From contig JAPPKP010000038.1 in assembly GCA_028819955.1 (NCBI GenBank), positions 1 through 16,338 on the forward strand: 16,338 bases of DNA. The letters are read 5' to 3'. A model generated the notes under the pieces. That model worked only from the letters and a program-made list of their open reading frames with translations. It was not told the DNA's origin and did not search any database. Each line of letters starts with the position of its first letter. The first letter of the stretch is position 1. This document shows positions 1 through 7,032 of this stretch, one piece after another. The position numbers were made by a program, and so were the translations under genes. Source of the DNA: Rhodospirillaceae bacterium (lineage in GTDB: Bacteria; Pseudomonadota; Alphaproteobacteria; UBA828).

Positions 1-7
1 ACACTGC

Positions 8-48
8 TACCCATGTATCCGGTCCATAGTGTTACCTATGCTTTCGGT
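8..48. repeat. Direct repeat pair resembling an insertion-sequence end
   Basis: Two related 16-bp units, TACCCATGTATCCGGT (8-23) and TACCTATGCTTTCGGT (33-48), lie 25 bp apart in the same orientation. Twelve of 16 positions agree. Repeated TACCYATG..CGGT motifs of this kind are, as I recall, found at the ends of IS481/IS21-type insertion sequences, where they act as transposase binding sites. No transposase is visible because the window begins here. The 8-mer ACACTGCT also occurs at 1-8 and 90-97. The assignment to an IS end is an inference. Confidence 0.35.
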
Positions 49-97
49 TGCTCAGGCCCGGTCGGGTCAAGGTGATCCGGTGTGATCGGACACTGCT

Positions 98-1795
98 CTA
101 AACCAGGTTGCGTAGCGAGGCGAGGTCGAAGGCGTCGTCCACGTCGAGCCAGTGGCCGGTGATGTAGAGCACGTCGATGGCCGCGCCCTGGGCGATGAGG
201 CGGGCCAGGAGCTCGGGCAGGTCGGCGGCATCGAGGCTGCCGTCCTTGCTCATGGCATCGAGCGCGCCCCGCACCAGAGTGGCGCCGTTCTCGGTCAGCC
301 TGGTGAGGCCGATGAACTCGCCGTGGGCGGTTTCAGGCTCCGCCGCCTCGCTCCCGATCGCCTCCAGCGTCACGCGCTCGTCGTCCAGATAGCTGCCGGT
401 GAAGGGGCGCGAACACCGCACCCAGTCGACCGAGCGATCGGGCGCGCGGGCGGAATCGGAGCGGCGCCTGGCGTCCACCACCGTCACGATGTCGCCGTCG
501 GCGGCGAGCAGCCCGTCCAGCACGTGACGGCGGAACAGGATGTCGCCGTAGGAGATCAGGCACGGCCCGTCGAGCCGGTCGCGGGCGCAGGCGAGGGAGG
601 CGGCCTCGCCGGTCTCGTCGAAGCGGTCGTTGTCCACCGTCTCGATGCCGGGGAGCGCGATGGCCTCCTTGCGGTAGCCGCGCACCACGGTCACGTCGCG
701 CAGGCCGCTCTCGTTGATGGTGCGGACGAGGCGCTGGAGCAGGGGCTCGCCGCGCACGTCGATCATGCACTTGGGCCGTTGCTCGGTGAGCGGGCCGAGC
801 GCCTTGCCGCGCGACGCAGCGAGCAGGATCGCGCGGGGGCCGCCGCCGGCGGCGAGATAGCGCGCTTCGGCCTCGGCAAGCTCCGCCTGGCCGGTGAGCG
901 CGAACACCTCCCGCACCGGCGCGATCTCTTCCTCGACGGCGGTGAGCGACTCGCTCTCCTTGATGGTCCGACACACCGAGCGCATGGCGGAGACCGCGGC
1001 GCGCATGTTGTGATTGGCCCAGATCACCATGGAGACGCCTGCATCGCGAAACGCCTGCGTCGGCGTGCGGTGGTACATGGTGGGCACGATCACCACCGGC
1101 GCGCGCCCTGCCCAGGCCTCGCAGAAGCCGGTGATCTCGTCGGCGTGGTCCTTCTTGGAGTGGATCAGGACCGCATCGGCGCCGGCGCCGTGATAGGCCT
1201 CGGCGCGGCGCAGCGCTTCCTCCATGCCCCAGCCGGCGATCAGCGCCTCGATGCGCGCGACGAGCTGAAAGTCGTCGTCGCTCTGGCTGTCCTTGCCGGC
1301 CTTGATCCGGCCGCAGAACTCGTCCACATCCGCCAGCGGCTGGTTCTCGCCGATGAAGGAGTTGGTCTTGGGGAAGAGCTTGTCTTCGATGCAGACCCCG
1401 GCGATGCCGCGCTGGCAGAGCTTCTTCACCAGGCGGCGCACGTTGTTGAAGTTGCCGTAACCGGTGTCGCCGTCCACCAGGATCGGGATCGTGGTGGCGT
1501 CGGCCATGAACTCCAGCATTTCCAGGACCTGGGTCCAGGAGGCCTCGTTGTTGTCGCGCACGCCGAGCGCCGCCGACATCGAGAGGCCCGAGGCCCAGAT
1601 GCCCTCGAAACCGGCCTCCTCCACGATCTTGGCGGAGAGCCCGTTATGCGCCTCCATGATGAAGGCAAGCGCCGGGGCCTGCAGCAGGGCGCGCAGGCGG
1701 GCGGCCTTGGAGGATGCGTGCGTCTGCGCGTCAGCGCTGCCGATGGGTAGACTCGTCGCCATGGGAAATCGCCGGTTCGTCGCCCGTTCGTCCAT
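98..1795 (-). CDS. aepX: Phosphoenolpyruvate mutase fused to a nucleotidyltransferase
   Basis: This 565-aa protein has two parts. Residues ~35-305 form a PEP mutase TIM barrel of the isocitrate lyase superfamily. It carries WASG (68-71), the metal-binding VDGDTGYGN (107-115, D108/D110), the PEP-mutase signature [10 protein letters not shown] (137-146), RIEA (181-184) and IHS (211-213). PEP mutase converts PEP to phosphonopyruvate, the first step of C-P bond biosynthesis. Residues ~320-565 form an NTP-transferase domain with [25 protein letters not shown] nucleotide-binding residues from 322 and a YGDI metal motif (416-419). This domain resembles the CTP-dependent PntC/LicC-type domains that activate phosphonates as CMP derivatives. 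The start at 1795 is preceded by GCAGG. A second Met at residue 12 (1762) has no better ribosome site. No phosphonopyruvate decarboxylase is visible. Partner genes could lie left of the window, where the DNA looks IS-like. The fusion is intact, with no obvious loss of catalytic residues. Confidence 0.93.
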   Translation of the reverse strand: MDERATNRRFPMATSLPIGSADAQTHASSKAARLRALLQAPALAFIMEAHNGLSAKIVEEAGFEGIWASGLSMSAALGVRDNNEASWTQVLEMLEFMADATTIPILVDGDTGYGNFNNVRRLVKKLCQRGIAGVCIEDKLFPKTNSFIGENQPLADVDEFCGRIKAGKDSQSDDDFQLVARIEALIAGWGMEEALRRAEAYHGAGADAVLIHSKKDHADEITGFCEAWAGRAPVVIVPTMYHRTPTQAFRDAGVSMVIWANHNMRAAVSAMRSVCRTIKESESLTAVEEEIAPVREVFALTGQAELAEAEARYLAAGGGPRAILLAASRGKALGPLTEQRPKCMIDVRGEPLLQRLVRTINESGLRDVTVVRGYRKEAIALPGIETVDNDRFDETGEAASLACARDRLDGPCLISYGDILFRRHVLDGLLAADGDIVTVVDARRRSDSARAPDRSVDWVRCSRPFTGSYLDDERVTLEAIGSEAAEPETAHGEFIGLTRLTENGATLVRGALDAMSKDGSLDAADLPELLARLIAQGAAIDVLYITGHWLDVDDAFDLASLRNLV

Positions 1796-1805
1796 GAACC
1801 TGCGG

Positions 1806-1818
1806 TATCACGATGATA
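1806..1818. promoter_or_regulatory. Small inverted repeat in the divergent intergenic region
   Basis: TATCA-CGA-TGATA is a perfect 5+3+5 inverted repeat, placed 11 bp upstream of the aepX start and overlapping the extended -10 element read toward the wbpE-like gene. Its position would suit an operator controlling both directions. It is short, so it could be chance. Confidence 0.3.
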
Positions 1819-1822
1819 TAAA
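1814..1822 (+). promoter_or_regulatory. Possible extended -10 promoter for the wbpE-like gene
   Basis: TGATATAAA matches the extended -10 pattern TGnTATAAT with one mismatch. It lies in the only AT-rich patch of the intergenic region. No convincing -35 was found, which is compatible with the extended -10 class. It would give a leader of about 140 nt before the ATG at 1969. Confidence 0.35.
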
Positions 1823-1896
1823 AGGGTAACGACAAGCCGGTGCCGATGCAATGCGGCGCCCCGATCCTGCCTCCATGGGGAGCGCGCCGCCTGACG

Positions 1897-1921
1897 GCCC
1901 ACCGACCGCGATTCGGTGGGC
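1897..1921. other. Hairpin in the leader of the wbpE-like gene
   Basis: GCCCACCG (1897-1904) and CGGTGGGC (1914-1921) form a perfect 8-bp stem with a 9-nt loop, about 48 nt before the start codon of the aminotransferase. There is no T-tract on either side, so it is not a standard intrinsic terminator. It could be a leader structure, a protein-binding palindrome or a weak terminator. Confidence 0.4.
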
Positions 1922-1968
1922 GCGGATGCGGCGGCGTCTCCCGGTGCGACCGACAAAGACGGAGCCGC

Positions 1969-3135
1969 ATGTCACGCCCCCAACACGAAGCTGTTCACGA
2001 CCCCATCGCCTTCATCGACCTGCACGCGCAGTACCGGCGCCTGAAAGCGAACATCGATGCTGCGCTCGCGCACGTGCTGGAGGACGGCCGCTTCGTCCTG
2101 GGGCCGGCGGTGGGGGAGCTGGAGGCCGCGCTCGCCGCGCGCGCCGGCGTCGCCCACGCCGTCACCTGCGCGAGCGGCACCGACGCCCTTCAGATCGCGT
2201 TGATGGCGGAGGGGATCGGGCCGGGCGATGCGGTCTTCGTGCCCGGATTCACCTTTCCCGCGACGGCGGGCGTGGTGGCGCTGGTGGGGGCGACGCCGGT
2301 CTTCGTCGACGTGGCGGAGGAGAGCTGCATGATGGACCCCGCCGACCTCGCGGCGCGAATCGAGCGCGTAACGGCAGACGGGCGGCTCACGCCGCGGGCG
2401 GTGATCGCGGCGGACCTGTTCGGCCAGGCGGCGGATTACGACGTGCTGGCGCCGCTCGCGGTGGAGCGGGGCCTGCTGCTGATCGACGACGCCGCCCAGA
2501 GCTTCGGCGGGATGAGCGGCGACCGGCCGGTGGGCGCGCTCGCGCCGGTTACCACCACCAGCTTCTATCCGGCGAAGCCGCTGGGCGGCTACGGCGACGG
2601 CGGCGCGCTCTTCACCGACAATGCGGCGCGGGCGGCGCACTGGCGCTCGGTCCGCCAGCACGGCCAGGGCGAGGGCAAGTACGACATCGTCCGGGTCGGG
2701 CTCAACAGCCGCCTCGATACCCTCCAGGCCGCGATTCTGCTGGTGAAGCTCGCCGCCTTCGATGCCGAGATCGACGCCCGCGAGCGGGTAGTGACGCTCT
2801 ACGATTCGGTGCTGGAGGGTGCCGTCGGGCTGCCGGGGCGGCTGCCGGGGCGGCTGCCGGGGCGGCGCTCGACCTGGGCGCAGTACACGATCCGGCTGGA
2901 TCGCCGCGATGCGGTGCAGGCGGCGCTCGCGGGGCAGGGGATTCCGACCGCGATCCACTACCCGGTACCGATGCACCTGCAGCCGGCCTATCGGGCTCAC
3001 GGCGACGGCCCCGGCTCGCTGCCGGTGAGCGAACGCCTGAGCCGGCAGGTGCTCAGCCTGCCGATGCATCCGGACCTCGACGAGGCGACGGCCGTGCGGA
3101 TCGCCCGCGCGGTGCGGGACGCGGCGGCGGGGTGA
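1969..3135 (+). CDS. DegT/DnrJ/EryC1/StrS aminotransferase, WbpE-like
   Basis: This 388-aa PLP-dependent sugar aminotransferase closely resembles WbpE, which transfers an amino group from glutamate to the 3-keto form of UDP-GlcNAc uronic acid. Features seen are FIDLHAQYRRLK near the N-terminus, ASGTDALQIA (68-77), DDAAQSFGG (173-181) and the PLP lysine in FYPAKPLGGYGDGG (K203). The C-terminal part has IPTAIHYPVP and LSLPMHP. The ATG at 1969 is chosen because GGAG at 1961-1964 precedes it with ideal spacing. An in-frame ATG at 1840 would add 43 low-complexity residues with no homology. An exact 12-bp triplication encodes LPGR three times at residues 288-299, where relatives have a short variable loop. 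The gene diverges from aepX and is followed after 19 bp by an MFS gene. A sugar substrate is inferred from the WbpE likeness, but the exact sugar is unknown. Confidence 0.9.
   Translation: MSRPQHEAVHDPIAFIDLHAQYRRLKANIDAALAHVLEDGRFVLGPAVGELEAALAARAGVAHAVTCASGTDALQIALMAEGIGPGDAVFVPGFTFPATAGVVALVGATPVFVDVAEESCMMDPADLAARIERVTADGRLTPRAVIAADLFGQAADYDVLAPLAVERGLLLIDDAAQSFGGMSGDRPVGALAPVTTTSFYPAKPLGGYGDGGALFTDNAARAAHWRSVRQHGQGEGKYDIVRVGLNSRLDTLQAAILLVKLAAFDAEIDARERVVTLYDSVLEGAVGLPGRLPGRLPGRRSTWAQYTIRLDRRDAVQAALAGQGIPTAIHYPVPMHLQPAYRAHGDGPGSLPVSERLSRQVLSLPMHPDLDEATAVRIARAVRDAAAG
2830..2865 (+). repeat. Perfect 12-bp x 3 tandem repeat inside the aminotransferase
   Basis: The unit CTGCCGGGGCGG occurs three times in a row with no mismatch and encodes LPGR three times. 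It is in frame and lies in a loop just before the STWAQYTIRL segment, so the protein is probably still functional. Perfect identity at DNA level suggests a recent slippage expansion. Confidence 0.9.
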
Positions 3136-3154
3136 CGACGCACCCGCGAATGCC

Positions 3155-4366
3155 ATGAACCAGGAGGCGACGCCCGCCGCGGCCACCCGCTGGGACATCG
3201 TGCTGATGGCGCTCGGCGCCGGCATCCTTGCCGGCTTTCAGGTGGGCAAGGTGCCGCCGGCGCTCCCTGTGCTGCGCGAGAGCCTCGGCCTCGATCTCGT
3301 CACTGCCGGCTGGCTCACCTCTATCTACTACGCGATCGGCGCGGTTGTCGCGGTCGCCGTCGGGCTGCTCTCCGACCGCGCGGGCCCGCGCCGGCTGATG
3401 CTGGCGGGCGTCGCCTTCCTCGGCGTGGGCAGCCTGATGGGCGGGCTGGTGAGCGGCAGCGCCTGGATCCTGGTCGCGCGCTTCATCGAGGGCTTCGGCT
3501 TCGTGGGCGTCACGGTGACCGCGCCCAAGCTGATCGCCACGGCGGCGCGGCCCCGCGACTACGGCCTCGCCTTCGGCATCTGGGGCGCCTACATGCCTTT
3601 GGGTATGGCGATCGCCATGCTGATCGCGCCGGCATTGCTCGATGCCATCGGCTGGCGCGGCTTCTGGCTGGTAAGCGCTGGGCTTGTCGCGCTCTTCATG
3701 GCGGCGCTGGGCTGGAGCCTGCACCCGCGGCGCTGGCCGGTCGCCTTCGACGCCCAGGCACTGGATTGGGGCGGCGTGGGGAAGACCCTGGTGCGGGCGG
3801 CGCTCTGGCTCTTCGGTCTCTCCTTCGCCCTCTACACGCTGCAGTGGTTTGCCATTACGGCCTGGCTGCCGACCTTCCTGATCGAGACGCAGGGGCGCAG
3901 CGCGGCCGGTGCTGCGATCTGGGGTGCGATGGTGGTGCTGGCCAACGCCTTCGGCAACTTCGCCGCCGCCTGGCTGATGCACCGGCGCGCGCCGCGCTGG
4001 GCGCTGACCGGGATCGCCTTCTGCGCCATGGGCGGGTCGTCCGCCGGGATCTTTCTCTCCGGCACGCCGGGCGATCTCAAGATCGTATTGGCCTTCGTGT
4101 TCAGCGCGGTCGGCGGCCTGCTGCCGGCGGCTGCGATCGCCGGTGCCGCCGCCCATGCGCCGCGCGCCGCCTTCGTCGCCATGGCCAGCGGCTTCGTGGT
4201 GCAGGGTGCGGCGATCGGCAGCCTCTTGGGTCCCCCGGTGATGGCTGCGGCGGTCGAGGGCCTCGGCAGTTGGGCCGCATCCTGGTGGGTGATGCTCGCG
4301 GTCTCGGGCGTCGGTCTCGGCGTTGTGGCCGGTCTGTTCGCGACGGACCGCCGCCCCCGCAGCTGA
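3155..4366 (+). CDS. Major facilitator superfamily transporter, CynX/NimT-like
   Basis: This 403-aa integral membrane protein has about 12 hydrophobic segments. An MFS signature sits between segments 2 and 3 (SDRAGPRR, about residues 74-81), together with a LVARFIEGFGFVG motif around residue 107. The shape and loop pattern resemble the cyanate/nitroimidazole (CynX/NimT) branch of the MFS, whose substrates are mostly unknown. It starts 19 bp after the stop of the WbpE-like gene, so the two are probably co-transcribed. No strong Shine-Dalgarno precedes the ATG, which fits translational coupling. Its substrate cannot be deduced. Export or import of a small anion or amino-sugar-related metabolite would fit the neighbours, but that is speculation. 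Confidence 0.85.
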   Translation: MNQEATPAAATRWDIVLMALGAGILAGFQVGKVPPALPVLRESLGLDLVTAGWLTSIYYAIGAVVAVAVGLLSDRAGPRRLMLAGVAFLGVGSLMGGLVSGSAWILVARFIEGFGFVGVTVTAPKLIATAARPRDYGLAFGIWGAYMPLGMAIAMLIAPALLDAIGWRGFWLVSAGLVALFMAALGWSLHPRRWPVAFDAQALDWGGVGKTLVRAALWLFGLSFALYTLQWFAITAWLPTFLIETQGRSAAGAAIWGAMVVLANAFGNFAAAWLMHRRAPRWALTGIAFCAMGGSSAGIFLSGTPGDLKIVLAFVFSAVGGLLPAAAIAGAAAHAPRAAFVAMASGFVVQGAAIGSLLGPPVMAAAVEGLGSWAASWWVMLAVSGVGLGVVAGLFATDRRPRS

Positions 4367-4377
4367 CCTGGGCCGCT

Positions 4378-4390
4378 CCGGCCGCGCCGG
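4378..4390. other. Short GC hairpin after the MFS gene
   Basis: CCGGC-CGC-GCCGG forms a 5-bp stem with a 3-nt loop, 12 bp after the MFS stop codon. Only two T residues follow, so it is at best a weak terminator. Confidence 0.25.
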
Positions 4391-4392
4391 CG

Positions 4393-4422
4393 TTGACAGA
4401 GCGACGCCCGGTGTCCATTGAT
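4393..4422 (+). promoter_or_regulatory. Possible promoter of the GOLPH3-like gene
   Basis: A perfect -35 TTGACA (4393-4398) is followed 17-18 bp later by a poor -10 (CATTGA at 4416 or ATTGAT at 4417). It lies 33-62 bp upstream of the start codon at 4455. The -35 is strong and the -10 is weak, so confidence is modest. Confidence 0.35.
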
Positions 4423-4454
4423 CGGTCTGGCATTCGACGCGACGGGATATCGAC

Positions 4455-5111
4455 ATGCTGACCTTCACCGAAGAGATACTGCTCCTGCTGCTGGACGACG
4501 AGGACGGCACCTTCGTGCCGATCTCCAAGGCCAACCTGGGCTGCGCCATCGGGGGCGCCGTGCTGATGGACCTGGCCTTCGCCAACCGCATCGACACCGA
4601 CCCGCAGGCGCTCGTGGTCACCGATCCGAACCCGACCGGCAATCCCATGCTCGACGGCACTCTCGCCAAGATCGCGGCACACGAGGGCCGGAACGATACG
4701 CGGGCCTGGATCAGGGTGCTCTCGGTCGAGGACGCGCCCGCCATCCGCGAGCAGGCGCTGGAGAGCCTGGTCGCGCGCGGCATCGTGCAGGTGCGCGAGG
4801 AGCGGGTGATGTGGGCCTTCCGCACGCGCCGCTACCCCACGATCGACGGCAACGTGGAGCAGGAGGTCAAGCTGCGCATCGGGGAGGTCCTGCTCTCCGA
4901 GGATATCCCCGACCCGCGCGACGTCGCCCTGATCGGCTTGGTGGATGCCTGCGACATTCTCGGCGACATCTTCTCGGGCAGGGACATGGAGCAGTGCCGC
5001 CCGCGCATCGAGCAGCTGCGCAAGATGGACCTGATCGGCCGCGAGCTGGCCAACGCGATCTCCGACATCGAGCACACCGTGGCGATGGCGCTTTCGGGCG
5101 CACCTTACTGA
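4455..5111 (+). CDS. GOLPH3/GPP34 family protein (bacterial homologue)
   Basis: This 218-aa protein begins LTFTEEILLLLLDDEDGTF, the hallmark opening of the GPP34 family (Pfam GPP34). It continues with a glycine/alanine-rich helix (GCAIGGAVLMDLAFANRI), then the paired RxW/RxL region with two later LIGLVDACDIL-type helices. In eukaryotes GOLPH3 and Vps74 bind phosphatidylinositol 4-phosphate on Golgi membranes and retain glycosyltransferases. Bacterial members are soluble, mainly helical and of unknown function. The full family length is present, with no signal peptide or membrane segment. GGGA about 7 nt upstream supports the ATG at 4455. Neighbours are an MFS gene upstream and a zinc-regulated outer membrane protein downstream, which appears to be separately transcribed. 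Nearby glycan-type genes make a membrane or glycan role conceivable but unproven. Confidence 0.88.
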   Translation: MLTFTEEILLLLLDDEDGTFVPISKANLGCAIGGAVLMDLAFANRIDTDPQALVVTDPNPTGNPMLDGTLAKIAAHEGRNDTRAWIRVLSVEDAPAIREQALESLVARGIVQVREERVMWAFRTRRYPTIDGNVEQEVKLRIGEVLLSEDIPDPRDVALIGLVDACDILGDIFSGRDMEQCRPRIEQLRKMDLIGRELANAISDIEHTVAMALSGAPY

Positions 5112-5151
5112 CCCTAACGCGAAACTGACGGGGAGCCGATCCGTCCATTCG

Positions 5152-5179
5152 TTGACAACCGGTGATGAAACGTTATCTT
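5152..5179 (+). promoter_or_regulatory. Promoter of the His-rich outer membrane protein gene
   Basis: TTGACA (5152-5157) is a perfect -35. TATCTT (5174-5179) is a reasonable -10 with 16-bp spacing. The -10 lies inside the first Zur-like box, so bound repressor would block RNA polymerase. The predicted transcription start is around 5186, inside the second box. That leaves a leader of about 65 nt before the ATG. Confidence 0.6.
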
Positions 5180-5197
5180 ATATCGTAATAGTATTAC
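5172..5197. promoter_or_regulatory. Two abutting Zur-like operator boxes
   Basis: Box 1, GTTATCTTATATC (5172-5184), and box 2, GTAATAGTATTAC (5185-5197), are directly adjacent 13-mers. Box 2 is a perfect 6-1-6 palindrome. Each matches 10 of 12 defined positions of the core GTTATANTATAAC that I recall for proteobacterial Zur (zinc uptake regulator). Box 1 overlaps the -10 of the promoter and box 2 covers the expected transcription start. The downstream gene encodes a protein full of His and Asp clusters, which independently points to zinc. Zur control is therefore inferred: expression would rise when zinc is scarce. Confidence 0.6.
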
Positions 5198-5251
5198 ATA
5201 TCGATTGGCCTTCCCTGGAGTAACCTCAACCACCAGCAACGGAGTGGTGAC

Positions 5252-6961
5252 ATGCGCTACAAGATGCTCCTTGCCACGACCGCCATAACCGCTGCGGCCG
5301 CGGCGATGGCGGTGTCCCTGACACCGCCTCCGGCACAAGCTCAGTCGGACGACGATACGCCGATGGCCGCCATCCTTGCCGTCGAGATTGCGACGCTGCG
5401 GGAGCAATACGAGGCGCGCATCAGGGCGCTGGAGGAGCAGGTCAGAGCGTTGCAGTCCGGCTCGGCCGGCGAGATGGCCGACCATGACGACCACGGCCAT
5501 GACGACCACGGCCACGACGACCACGGCCACGACGACCACGGTCACGACGAGGGCATGGCAGAGCACGACGATCACGGCCACGACGAGGGCATGGCAGAGC
5601 ACGACGACCACGGCCACGACGAGGGCATGGCAGAGCACGACGACCACGGGGCCATGCTCAGTCCCCAGGTCGGTGCGGTGCTCAGGGGCATGTTCACGTC
5701 CTACTCGGCCGAAGACTCGGAGATTTCAGGGTTCCAACTCGGCCACGAGAGTGAGCGCGCGCCGGAGGGCTTCTCGGTCGGCCATAGCGAACTGAGCGTG
5801 TCGAGCGATGTCGGTGCTGCGGCTCGCGCCAGTCTCGTGCTTGGCATCGGCGCGCACCCTGGCGAGCCGGCGGAGCTTGAGCTTGAGGAGGCTTATATCC
5901 AGACCCTGCCGGGCTTAGGCCTGTCCGAGAACTTCACCATGACGGCGGGTCGCAAGCTTTGGTCGTTCGGCTATCTCAACGAACGTCATGCGCACGAAGA
6001 CGACTTCGCCGACCGCCCCTTGCCCTACCGGGCCTTTCTCGACAACGGCTTCAACGACGACGGCATCCAGCTTTCGCTCGCACTGCCCGGCGATGTCCGC
6101 ACGGAGATTGGCGGCGGCCTCTTCCGCGGCGACGATCGACCGTTCGGCGGGTCCGACAACGGGCGCCGGGCGCTCTCGACCTATGCGCGCATCGGCGGAG
6201 ACATGGGCCGCGACTCGTCATGGCGAATCGGGGCGTCCATCCTGAGCGGAGAGATCGTGGGCGGTGCCGGCGGCCACGCGCACGCGCACGATGATCACGG
6301 GCACGGCGAAGACATGGATCATCATGATGAGGAGGCCGACCACGACCACGAGCATGAGGACGAGCACGAAGACGACCACGCGGACGACCATGACGACGAG
6401 CACGAGCACGAGGACGACCACGCGGACGATCATGACGACGACCACGACGACGAGCATGCCGACGAACACGACCACGACGATGAGATGGCTCCGGCGTCGT
6501 TCTTCTCCGACGGCGTGTTCAGCGGCGACCGCGCGCTGTTCGGGACCGACTTCCGTTTTGCCTGGGCGCCGACGGGCAACGCGCGGCAGAGCGAGCTGAT
6601 CTTCCAGGGCGAGTATCTCTGGCAGACCGACGATGGCGTCTACACGCTGGCGGACGATGAGATGGAGGAGCACGAGCTGGCGACCAACGGCAGGAGCGCC
6701 GGCTGGTACGCGCAGGCGGTCTACAAGCTTGCGCCCGAGTGGCGGATCGGCGCGCGCTACGCGCGCCTCAGCCCGTCGAGCGCGGCGCACGTCGACCACC
6801 ACCCGAGCGCGATCGCCATCATGGGCGACTGGACCAGCGACCGGTTCGGGCAGCTGCGCTTGCAATACAACCGGGAATCGCTGGCGCACGGTGCGGAGGA
6901 CGATCAGGTCGTCCTGCAGTACACGGTGAGCCTGGGCGGCCACGCCGGCCACGACCACTAG
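5252..6961 (+). CDS. His-rich outer-membrane beta-barrel protein, probably zinc-related
   Basis: This 569-aa protein has a signal peptide (residues 1-30, cut after AQA) and a short coiled coil (about 40-70: LREQYEARIRALEEQVRAL). Residues 78-133 are a His/Asp repeat of HDDHG x4 then HDEGMAEHDDHG x3, with 17 His. The remainder has alternating amphipathic strands with aromatic ends, typical of a porin-like barrel. It is interrupted at 342-410 by a second acidic/His loop with 21 His in 69 residues. The C-terminus ends in GGHAGHDH rather than the usual terminal Phe. GGAG at 5241-5244 supports the ATG. Histidine clusters and Zur-like boxes upstream suggest capture or passage of Zn2+ across the outer membrane under zinc starvation. 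No Pfam name is claimed. It could bind other divalent metals such as Ni or Cu. It appears to be monocistronic. Confidence 0.8.
   Translation: MRYKMLLATTAITAAAAAMAVSLTPPPAQAQSDDDTPMAAILAVEIATLREQYEARIRALEEQVRALQSGSAGEMADHDDHGHDDHGHDDHGHDDHGHDEGMAEHDDHGHDEGMAEHDDHGHDEGMAEHDDHGAMLSPQVGAVLRGMFTSYSAEDSEISGFQLGHESERAPEGFSVGHSELSVSSDVGAAARASLVLGIGAHPGEPAELELEEAYIQTLPGLGLSENFTMTAGRKLWSFGYLNERHAHEDDFADRPLPYRAFLDNGFNDDGIQLSLALPGDVRTEIGGGLFRGDDRPFGGSDNGRRALSTYARIGGDMGRDSSWRIGASILSGEIVGGAGGHAHAHDDHGHGEDMDHHDEEADHDHEHEDEHEDDHADDHDDEHEHEDDHADDHDDDHDDEHADEHDHDDEMAPASFFSDGVFSGDRALFGTDFRFAWAPTGNARQSELIFQGEYLWQTDDGVYTLADDEMEEHELATNGRSAGWYAQAVYKLAPEWRIGARYARLSPSSAAHVDHHPSAIAIMGDWTSDRFGQLRLQYNRESLAHGAEDDQVVLQYTVSLGGHAGHDH
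5483..5650 (+). repeat. Nested tandem repeats coding for His/Asp clusters
   Basis: Four 15-bp units coding HDDHG (5483-5542) are followed by three 36-bp units coding HDEGMAEHDDHG (5543-5578, 5579-5614, 5615-5650). The 36-bp units contain the 15-bp motif in varied form and differ from one another by only a few bases. The pattern indicates recent slippage or unequal-crossover expansion of a metal-binding region. Confidence 0.92.
6276..6480 (+). repeat. Low-complexity acidic/His coding segment (second His-rich loop)
   Basis: This stretch codes residues about 342-410, almost entirely His, Asp, Glu and a few Ala/Gly, with 21 His. A DDHADDHDDEHEHE-like pattern partly repeats (EHEDDHADDH at 371-380 and again at 386-395 with shifts). 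It probably forms a large loop between barrel strands. It is less regular at DNA level than the N-terminal repeat. Confidence 0.85.
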
Positions 6962-6986
6962 GAATTAGCGCGTAGGAGTTAGCGCG
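6959..6986. repeat. 14-bp tandem duplication across the stop codon
   Basis: TAGGAATTAGCGCG (6959-6972) is immediately followed by TAGGAGTTAGCGCG (6973-6986), with one mismatch. The first copy begins with the TAG stop of the His-rich protein. The perfect palindrome CGCGGCGCCGCG follows at 6983-6994. No T-tract is seen, so a terminator role is uncertain. Confidence 0.8.
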
Positions 6987-7032
6987 GCGCCGCGACGCTG
7001 GAGGGGAGGCAAGGCATCGTCTAGCATCCGGG

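Noticed and set aside
152..1750. Long plus-strand open frame antisense to aepX
   Set aside because: It is the high-GC mirror of a well-supported gene and has low-complexity His/Gly/Ala-rich translation with no family likeness.
3053..4825. Long minus-strand open frame across the MFS and GOLPH3 genes
   Set aside because: It is antisense to two well-recognised genes, and its product is Arg/Ala/Gly-rich noise.
5252..5650. Frame error or assembly artefact in the His-rich repeats
   Set aside because: All repeat units (15 and 36 bp) keep the frame, and the remaining protein continues through a full barrel region to a clean stop.
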